Shown here in pieces: positions 1 to 4,787 of a stretch of 9,882 bases of DNA. Source of the DNA: Acidiferrobacterales bacterium (GTDB lineage Bacteria; Pseudomonadota; Gammaproteobacteria; Acidiferrobacterales; Sulfurifustaceae); contig WGFP01000223.1 of the NCBI GenBank assembly GCA_015492195.1, forward strand, positions 1-9,882, given 5' to 3'. Below the pieces are notes generated by a model. The model did no database searches and was not told the origin of the DNA. It saw only the letters and a program-made list of their open reading frames with translations. A program made the translations under genes and the position numbers. How positions within the stretch are numbered: the stretch's first letter is position 1; every line of letters starts with the position of its first letter.

Positions 1-243
1 TCTGAGGTTCGCCTCATCGGCCGGCAGTTCGTGGGCGGCGGCTACGTCACCGTGCTGGTGCGCGGTGAGACCGGTGCCGTGAACGCGGCGGTCCGTGCCG
101 GTGCCGATGCCTGCGAGCGCGTGGGTGACGGCCTGGCGGCGGCGCATATCATCGCGCGTCCGCACGCGGAGGTGGAGCAGATTCTGCCGACGCAGCCCAA
201 CGGCGGTTTCGGCGGGCGCGACAGCGACGTCGCCAAGAGCTAA
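1..243 (+). CDS. csoS1: CsoS1-type alpha-carboxysome shell protein (BMC domain), 5' end missing
   Basis: This is a hexameric BMC-domain protein that tiles the facets of the alpha-carboxysome shell. The visible 80 residues read in frame 1 from the window edge to TAA at 241. They contain the pore-loop signature FVGGGYV, followed by the RGETGAVNAAVRAGADA helix and the ADACERVGDGL and AHIIARPH strands that characterise CsoS1A/B/C. I infer that about 50 N-terminal residues are missing upstream. After the conserved EVEQILP the protein carries a short Gly-rich tail (NGGFGGRDSDVAKS), longer than in the shortest CsoS1 paralogues and more like CsoS1B-type tails. Which paralogue it is cannot be settled. 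In cso operons the csoS1 genes close the shell-gene run, so the accessory genes that follow fit. The next frame begins only a few bases downstream. Confidence 0.95.
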   Translation, partial: SEVRLIGRQFVGGGYVTVLVRGETGAVNAAVRAGADACERVGDGLAAAHIIARPHAEVEQILPTQPNGGFGGRDSDVAKS

Positions 244-250
244 CGTTGCC

Positions 251-525
251 ATGGTAAGCGCACGCCGCACCCTTGGGACCACGGGTGCAATGTCGCCCTG
301 CGCGCCTACCTGGTGCTCAATCAGATCGAGACACGCAACGCCATGTTGCGCGATATGGAAGAAGTGCCGCGGAAATTCTCGGTGCCGGCGCTTGGCCATG
401 GGAACCGGCGCGTGAACTATCGCACCGCGGCGCCCGAGGGCCGCGGTGTGTATGAGCTTGGTCCTCGCGGCCGGCTCGCCTCAAACGCAGTCGAGCCCGT
501 GATCGAGGAGGTGTTGTCCCCATGA
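251..525 (+). pseudogene. Unidentified ~90-codon gene after csoS1, frameshifted at its start
   Basis: I do not recognise this family. Frame 1 is open from just after the csoS1 stop to TGA at 523 and reads like real protein in its middle and end: ALRAYLVLNQIETRNAML, then EEVPRKFSVPALGHGNRRVN, then APEGRGVYELGPRGRLASN. The only well-placed start, ATG at 251, is in frame 2, where the product is Cys/Arg-rich nonsense. One base missing just after that ATG would join it to frame 1, giving a start like M-V-K-R-T-P-H-P-W. GTG at 313 is the first in-frame start but has no visible Shine-Dalgarno. The TGA overlaps the next gene's ATG (ATGA), typical of translational coupling, which argues that the frame was a real gene. 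It may be a true pseudogene, a sequencing error, or a shortened gene starting at 313. Confidence 0.45.
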
Positions 526-728
526 ACAAGAAGATGGCGTCTAAGTTGGTCGACAGCCTGCGACAGGTCCGCGAAAATCGCCCGGCGCGACCCGACGCGG
601 ACGGTGCATCGACGCGCGCCCCCTCGCCGCGCAACACGCGCTTCGCGCGCCAGACCGATCAATCGCCCCCCTTGAGTCTCGACCGCCCGTGGGACAATCT
701 GCACCCCGAGCGCATCTGGCCGGACTGA
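522..728 (+). CDS. 68-residue small protein with basic N-terminus and C-terminal RIWPD; possible McdB-like protein
   Basis: The start is well supported: GAGGAGG at 505-511 lies 10 bases before ATG 522, and the ATG overlaps the preceding stop. The product has a short helical basic N-terminus (MASKLVDSLRQVRENRP), a Pro/Ser/Arg-rich centre that looks disordered, and a C-terminus PWDNLHPERIWPD with Trp as the third residue from the end. No membrane segment or enzyme motif is visible. McdB carboxysome-positioning adaptors are small, largely disordered proteins with a basic N-terminus that contacts McdA and an invariant Trp near the C-terminus, so this fits that description. It is not adjacent to mcdA, however, and the resemblance is one of general features only. 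It ends 5 bases before the Nudix-fusion start, so it lies in a continuous operon. A conserved hypothetical of the cso locus is the fallback call. Confidence 0.6.
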   Translation: MNKKMASKLVDSLRQVRENRPARPDADGASTRAPSPRNTRFARQTDQSPPLSLDRPWDNLHPERIWPD

Positions 729-733
729 TACCC

Positions 734-1696
734 ATGGGCCGCATCATCAACGCCGCGGAGCAGATCAAACCCGTGGTGAACGTCGCGGTGGCCGTCGTGC
801 AGAACGCCGACGGGCGCGTACTGCTCGCAGAACGCCCGCGCGGCAAAGCCTCGGCGGGCTACTGGGAATTTCCAGGCGGCAAGTTCGAAGACGCGGAGCG
901 CGCCGAAGACGCACTCGCCCGCGAGCTGCACGAAGAGGTCGGCGTCGAACTCGACGCCGCCTACCCGTGGCTGACCTACGAGCACGAATATCCCGACAAG
1001 CGCGTACGCCTGCATTTCTTCCGCGTCCTCGCCTGGCACGGCATGCCGCGCGGGCGCGAGGGCCAGCGCTTGTCCTGGGAGGATCCCGCCGACCTCGGCG
1101 TCGGACCGTTGCTGCCCGCCAATGACAAAGTACTGCGCGCACTGGTCCTGCCGCCGGTCTACGCCATCACCGATACCGCCCGCTACGGCGTGGCCGGTTT
1201 CATGGCGCGCCTGCAGGCGGCACTGGAGGACGGCGTGCGCCTCATCCAGGTGCGCGAACGCGCCATGACTACCGAGCAGCTCGCGCAGATCGCGCGACGC
1301 GTGGTAGTGCTCGCGCACCGTTACGGCGCGCGCGTGCTGGTGAACGGCAACTTCGTGGTGGCACAGCGCGTCGGCGCCGACGGTGTCCACCTTACGGCCG
1401 AGCAGTTAATGCGCCTCACCGCACGACCGGCCATTGAATTCTGGGCGGCGTCCTGCCACGGAGCGCGCGAGCTTGCGCGCGCAGCCGACTTACAGGCCAG
1501 TTTCGTGGTCTTGTCGCAGGTGCTGCCGACGCCGGACCACCCGGACGTGCCGGGCATGGGTTGGGCGAGATTCCAGTCGCTCACGCGTGACTACCCCTTG
1601 CCGGTGTACGCGCTCGGCGGCATGAAGCGCGAGTTGCTCGATACCGCCATGCGCCATGGTGCGCACGGCATCGCCGTGCATAGAGCCATGTGGTGA
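734..1696 (+). CDS. Nudix hydrolase (MutT-like) fused to a thiamine-phosphate-synthase-like domain
   Basis: A 320-residue two-domain protein. Residues about 13-135 are a MutT-type Nudix domain, expected to hydrolyse oxidised nucleotides such as 8-oxo-dGTP; the Nudix box is complete at residues 49-71 (G-x5-E-x7-REL-x-EE-x-GV), after GYWEFPG. Residues about 140-320 are a ThiE/TenI-like TIM barrel: PVYAITD, GVRLIQVRER, GADGVHL and YALGGM are recognisable. The Asp-containing metal site of true ThiE (usually IND near this position) reads VNGN here, so thiamine phosphate synthesis is doubtful. This fusion is a known gammaproteobacterial architecture of about 310-320 residues. ATG 734 was chosen because it gives the usual length; its Shine-Dalgarno is weak (GGA) and it follows the previous stop by 5 bases. 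Its place between carboxysome genes is unusual. Confidence 0.92.
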   Translation: MGRIINAAEQIKPVVNVAVAVVQNADGRVLLAERPRGKASAGYWEFPGGKFEDAERAEDALARELHEEVGVELDAAYPWLTYEHEYPDKRVRLHFFRVLAWHGMPRGREGQRLSWEDPADLGVGPLLPANDKVLRALVLPPVYAITDTARYGVAGFMARLQAALEDGVRLIQVRERAMTTEQLAQIARRVVVLAHRYGARVLVNGNFVVAQRVGADGVHLTAEQLMRLTARPAIEFWAASCHGARELARAADLQASFVVLSQVLPTPDHPDVPGMGWARFQSLTRDYPLPVYALGGMKRELLDTAMRHGAHGIAVHRAMW

Positions 1697-1700
1697 GTCA

Positions 1701-1731
1701 ATCGGTCGTATGTTGTACACTAGAAACCGAT
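1701..1731 (+). promoter_or_regulatory. Inverted repeat in the gap before the acRAF gene; possible operator or weak promoter
   Basis: The 59-base gap between the Nudix fusion and the acRAF gene holds ATCGGT at 1701-1706 and its complement ACCGAT at 1726-1731, separated by 19 bases that include the palindrome TGTACA (1714-1719 region). TACACT at 1716-1721 is a weak match to a -10 element, but no good -35 is found at the right distance. It could be a regulator binding site or chance; there is no T-run for a terminator. Confidence 0.22.
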
Positions 1732-1755
1732 CAATCCAAGCGCGAGGCACTCGAT

Positions 1756-2031
1756 ATGTCGTCATCCACCGATGCTCCCTGCGCCCCCGGCTGGGAGGCC
1801 CGCGAGCGACCGCCGCTTTTGTTCCGTCGCTTCGAATTCGAGAACTACGCGGCCACGCGCGTATTTCTCGATGCGCTTGAGACGCTTTCGAAGGAGCACG
1901 GCTATTTCCCGGATCTGAGCTTCGCCGCCAAATACGTCAACGTCACCGTCCAGGCGCGCGACGGCAAGGCGCTTGCGCCGGCCGATTACGAATTCGCCGC
2001 CCGCGTCGCGGGTCTGACCGGTGCCCGATAG
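1756..2031 (+). CDS. acRAF: acRAF, alpha-carboxysome Rubisco assembly factor (pterin dehydratase-like fold)
   Basis: A 91-residue protein that helps assemble form I Rubisco for packaging into alpha-carboxysomes. It shows the acRAF pattern: PPLLFRRFEFENYAATRVFLD (residues 19-39), then SKEHGYFPDLSFAAKYVNVT (45-64), then a C-terminal helix around ADYEFAARV. The fold is that of pterin-4a-carbinolamine dehydratase, but the catalytic His pair of that enzyme (HHP before the D) is replaced by GYFPD, as expected for the non-enzymatic carboxysome branch. ATG 1756 is preceded by GAGG at 1744-1747 at good spacing; GTG 1690 in the same frame would overlap the Nudix gene and add residues that do not belong to the family. 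It is followed by a strong GGAGG serving the cbbR relic. Its intactness between damaged genes suggests continuing selection. Confidence 0.9.
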   Translation: MSSSTDAPCAPGWEARERPPLLFRRFEFENYAATRVFLDALETLSKEHGYFPDLSFAAKYVNVTVQARDGKALAPADYEFAARVAGLTGAR

Positions 2032-2045
2032 CGGAGGATTGTTCC

Positions 2046-2491
2046 GTGCCGATGCGCCAAGTCACCCCGCGGCAGCTGCGCGTGCTTGAGACCGCGCGGT
2101 ACTTGAGCTGCGTGCGCGCAGCCGGCGGTGTCGCTGTAGGTCAAGCAGCTCGGGAACATGTCGGTATCGAGCCCTTCGGGCAGATCGGCAAACGCGTGCA
2201 CCTGATCGAGGTTGGCCGCAAACCGCATCACTATATCCGAGAGATCACCCGGCAGCTCGCCGAGGCCAAGGCGGAATTTACTCGTCTGAATGGCCTCGAA
2301 GCGGGACACCCCCGGCTCGTGGCGGTGCGCACCGCCAAATATTACGCCCAAGCTGTTGGCGCTGTTCTAAGGAACGCTTCGGGGGCATTACCGTGACGCT
2401 CGATGTCACCGGTCACGACGAGCTGGGCGCGGCACAGCACCGCTTCGCCGAACGGCTCGACGCCCTATTCTCGATGGGCACCAACGGCTAA
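2046..2491 (+). pseudogene. cbbR: Degenerate cbbR (LysR-family Rubisco operon regulator), truncated with multiple frameshifts
   Basis: CbbR is the LysR-type activator of Calvin-cycle and carboxysome genes, usually about 300-320 residues. Here only the first half can be traced, and it jumps between frames. Frame 0 from GTG 2046: VTPRQLRVLE-TARYLSCVRAA. Frame 1, 2119-2151: QPAVSL-stop-VKQL, the DNA-recognition helix with TAG at 2137 where Gln (CAG) would be expected. Frame 0, 2154-2348: EHVGIEPFGQIGKRVHL, then the linker helix and TAKYYA. Frame 1, 2347-2367: PKLLALF. Frame 2, 2369-2491: KERFGGITVTLDVTGHDEL, ending at TAA. The second effector-domain half is gone, as is the first HTH helix region (the ELHLT part). 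GGAGG at 2033-2037 sits 8 bases before GTG 2046, so a nonfunctional 116-residue product could still be made. cbbR normally lies upstream of and divergent from cbbL; this copy is co-directional and inside the accessory run. Confidence 0.9.
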
Positions 2492-2502
2492 GGTCCACGA
2501 CC

Positions 2503-3129
2503 ATGCCGGTGATCGCCATGGTCGGCAACAAGGGTGGTACGGGCAAGACCACTCTCGCGGTCAATCTGGCCGCTGCGCTTGCGCGCCGCGCCGCGACTGT
2601 GGTGCTCGATGCCGACCCGCAGGGCTCGGCGCTGCAGTGGCATGCCGTCGCCGGGCGCGAGACCGGCCCTGCGGTTATCGACGCCGCGCAGGACGTGGAA
2701 GGCCTGGCCGGACGCATGGCGCCGCGGCACACCCACCTTATTATTGACTGCCCACCCTCCGTGCACGCGGTCCAGACCCGCGCCGCGCTACGGGTCTGCG
2801 ACGTCGCGCTCGTGCCCACGCAGCCCTCGCCGATGGATCTGTGGGCTACGGTGCACATCACGCGCGCAATCGAGGATGCGCGGGTTATTAACCCGCGGCT
2901 CGCGGCGCTGCTCGTCATCAACCAGTTTGAGTCGCGCACGACGCTGTCCCGGTTGATGCGCGTGGTGATCGCAGAACTCGAGTTGCCCGTAGCAGATACA
3001 GCCATACGCAGGCGTGCCGTGTATCGCCACAGTGCATTGGAGGGCAAAAGCGTGTTCGACATGGGTAAACGCGGCGCCCAATCCGCTGCCGAGATCGACC
3101 AACTGATCAACGAGGTACTAACGCTATGA
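2503..3129 (+). CDS. mcdA: McdA-like ParA-family ATPase, carboxysome positioning
   Basis: A 208-residue ParA/MinD-type ATPase. The deviant Walker A is GNKGGTGKTT at residues 8-17, with the signature Lys at 10. Walker A' is VVLDADPQGS (33-42), and Walker B is LIIDCPPS (79-86, Asp82). McdA proteins form gradients on the nucleoid and, together with McdB, distribute carboxysomes along the cell. The carboxysome assignment rests on the neighbours (csoS1, acRAF) because ParA proteins of this size also serve plasmids and other cargoes. AAGG at 2490-2493 precedes ATG 2503 by 9 bases and overlaps the stop of the cbbR relic. The TGA at 3127 overlaps the ATG at 3126 of the next gene, so the two are translationally coupled, as is usual for mcdA-mcdB. 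All motifs are intact. Confidence 0.87.
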   Translation: MPVIAMVGNKGGTGKTTLAVNLAAALARRAATVVLDADPQGSALQWHAVAGRETGPAVIDAAQDVEGLAGRMAPRHTHLIIDCPPSVHAVQTRAALRVCDVALVPTQPSPMDLWATVHITRAIEDARVINPRLAALLVINQFESRTTLSRLMRVVIAELELPVADTAIRRRAVYRHSALEGKSVFDMGKRGAQSAAEIDQLINEVLTL

Positions 3130-3399
3130 CTGATACTGACGAAGAGTCGACAAAAGCTCATAGAGCCCATTTGCAAGACCGAAGTCGGCGCTTCAGTCAG
3201 AACCAGGCCCGCCAAGCTGGCGGCGGAACCGGTGGTCGCGCCGGCCGCCGAGTTCGCGCGGCCGGTACGGGATCCGTACCAGTGGCCGACGCGTGTGGCC
3301 CGACTGACACGTCCATACTGCGGCTTGTTCTTGGGCAAAGCGCTTTTCTGGCGCGCGGGCTTCGGGCAATTACTCGATCAGCATGTTGCGAGACAGTAA
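3126..3399 (+). pseudogene. Frame-split ~90-codon gene coupled to mcdA; positional mcdB candidate
   Basis: ATG 3126 overlaps the mcdA stop (ATGA). In that frame the first ~26 residues look like a basic hydrophilic N-terminus (ESTKAHRAHLQDRSRRFSQ), but afterwards the frame turns into Gly/Arg-rich sequence and ends only at TAG 3414, inside the next gene's stop region. Frame 1 is open from 3130 to TAA 3397 with no ATG, GTG or TTG start. From about 3200 it reads convincingly: RPAKLAAEPVVAPAAEFARP, then DPYQWPTRVARLTRPYCG, then ALFWRAGFGQLLDQHVARQ. A shift from frame 0 to frame 1 somewhere around 3190-3225 would give a ~90-residue protein: basic N-terminus, Ala/Pro-rich middle, aromatic C-terminal helix. 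McdB is the expected partner at this spot, but I cannot confirm it by sequence. The break may be a mutation or a read error. Confidence 0.5.
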
Positions 3400-3412
3400 A
3401 CTCGGGGTTGAA

Positions 3413-4696
3413 CTAGGATTCCGGTTTGGAGGCGGGGCCTTGATCCACTGGGCGGATGCGGGCGATCTCGACCGCGGTGCCGCGGGTGCGCAGGATCTCC
3501 ACCAGGTAACCGTTCAGCATGAGGCTGGTGCCGGCTTCCGGGATGTCCTCCAGGTATTCCACGATCAGGCCGTTTAGGGTCCGGGATTCTTCCGTGGGCA
3601 ACTCCCAGCCGAGCGTCCGGTTCAGATCGCGCAGGCTGACCGTACCCTTGACCAGATAGCTGCCGTCTTCCTGCGGATGGACGTCTTCCAATTTTCCGAT
3701 GGTCTTGGTGGTGAAGTCGCCGACGATTTCCTCCAGGATTTCGTCGAGGGTCACCAGGCCCTGGATATCACCGTATTCATCCACCACCAGCCCGACACGA
3801 CGGCGGGTTTTTTTGAAGTTGAGCAATTGCTTGTTTAAAGAGGCCCCCTGCGGAATGAAGTAAGGTTCGGCGATGATCTGTTGAAACGAGTCGCGATCCA
3901 GTTTTCCTTTACGCATCAGGTTCAGCACCTTGCGTACGTGTATCATGCCGACGACGTTGTCCAGGTTGCCGCGAAAGACGGGAAGACGGGTGTAGCGGCT
4001 GGAGGTTAACTGATCGAGGACGCTGTCCCAGTCGGCATCCAGGTCTATCCCCTCGATCTTACCGCGCGGTACCATGACATCTTCAATGGTAATCTTTTCG
4101 AGTTCCAGAATGGCAAGCAGCATGTCCTGATGCGCCTCGGGTATGAACGCGCCGGCCTCCATGACGATGGCCTTGAGCTCCTCCGTGCTGATGTGTTCGG
4201 AAGTATTGGACTCGAGGGACACGCCGAACAAGCGTAATAGTCGGTTGGCGATGGCATTGACCAGCCAGATGATGGGATAGAACAGCCTAAGGAGCGGCCG
4301 GAGAACGTAACCCGCGGGATAGGCAATGCTTTCGGGGTGCAATGCGGCGAGGGTTTTCGGCGCCACCTCGGCGAAGATCAGGATGACAAGCACCAGCAGT
4401 CCGGCGGCAATGCCGACCCCGCGTTCTCCGTATAGCTCGATGGCAAGCAGGGTCGTAACGGACGAGGCGGCAATGTTTGCAAAGTTATTGCCGAGCAGGA
4501 TCACCCCCAGCAGTCGGTCCGGTCTTTCGAGCAGCTTGCCGGCGATGCGCGCGCTGCGACGCCCGGATGCCGCCTGGTGCCGCATGCGATAGCGGTTCAG
4601 GGTCATCATGCCGATCTCGGCGGCGGAAAAAAACGCGGACAGGAAGATCAGAAAAATCAGGGCGCCGATCAGGACGCCCACGGGGATGTCAGTCAA
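3413..4696 (-). CDS. yfjD: YfjD, CNNM/CorC-family membrane protein (DUF21-CBS-CorC_HlyC)
   Basis: A 427-residue inner-membrane protein of the hemolysin-C/CNNM family, linked to Mg2+/Co2+ efflux or homeostasis; the exact role of YfjD is unsettled. Residues 1-~155 form the DUF21 membrane domain with FFSAAEIGMMTLNRYRM near the N-terminus, LGNNFANI and FAEVAPKTLAALHPE. Residues ~200-325 are a CBS pair (EDVMVPR; SSRYTRLPVF; VVDEYGDIQGLVTLDEILEE). Residues ~335-415 form the CorC_HlyC domain (GTVSLRDLNRTLGW). The length is usual. The start is TTG at 4696: an in-frame TAG lies upstream and no ATG or GTG fits; AAGAGG lies 10 bases before it. The stop is 13 bases from the end of the convergent carboxysome operon, with no terminator hairpin visible between them. 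It lies 91 bases downstream of the SulP gene and may share its transcript. Confidence 0.93.
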   Translation of the reverse strand: MTDIPVGVLIGALIFLIFLSAFFSAAEIGMMTLNRYRMRHQAASGRRSARIAGKLLERPDRLLGVILLGNNFANIAASSVTTLLAIELYGERGVGIAAGLLVLVILIFAEVAPKTLAALHPESIAYPAGYVLRPLLRLFYPIIWLVNAIANRLLRLFGVSLESNTSEHISTEELKAIVMEAGAFIPEAHQDMLLAILELEKITIEDVMVPRGKIEGIDLDADWDSVLDQLTSSRYTRLPVFRGNLDNVVGMIHVRKVLNLMRKGKLDRDSFQQIIAEPYFIPQGASLNKQLLNFKKTRRRVGLVVDEYGDIQGLVTLDEILEEIVGDFTTKTIGKLEDVHPQEDGSYLVKGTVSLRDLNRTLGWELPTEESRTLNGLIVEYLEDIPEAGTSLMLNGYLVEILRTRGTAVEIARIRPVDQGPASKPES

Positions 4697-4738
4697 GGAC
4701 CGCTTGCCTCTTGTGCCATCGGGAGCGGAATTCTAGCA

Positions 4739-4780
4739 TTTTTCGCCCCGCCTCTTCTAACGCTGCGTAAGAAGCGAAAA
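4739..4780 (-). repeat. Inverted repeat between the SulP gene and yfjD
   Basis: A 21-base inverted repeat is centred on 4764: CTTCT (4754-4758) and ACGC (4760-4763) mirror GCGT (4765-4768) and AGAAG (4770-4774), with one A-A mismatch. Outside it, TTTTTCG at 4739-4745 can pair with CGAAAA at 4775-4780. On the - strand transcript this follows the SulP stop immediately. No T-run follows the stem in that direction, so it is a poor intrinsic terminator; a processing or stabilising hairpin is possible. Confidence 0.3.
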
Positions 4781-4787
4781 GCAAGCG

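Noticed and set aside
659..1390. 243-codon open frame on the - strand opposite the Nudix fusion
   Set aside because: Antisense to a complete Nudix box and TIM-barrel motifs; it has no recognisable domain of its own.
1986..2351. 121-codon - strand frame over the cbbR relic
   Set aside because: The + strand yields LysR/CbbR blocks in consecutive order; the antisense product resembles nothing.
2406..3338. 310-codon open frame on the - strand opposite mcdA
   Set aside because: Its sequence is Ser/Arg/Ala-rich with no family motif, while the + strand there encodes a ParA ATPase with all Walker motifs; it is a high-GC antisense shadow.
3126..3416. Frame-0 product of 96 residues taken as an intact gene
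   Set aside because: After about residue 26 it becomes Gly/Arg-rich and lacks protein-like character, while frame 1 over the same bases is far more convincing.
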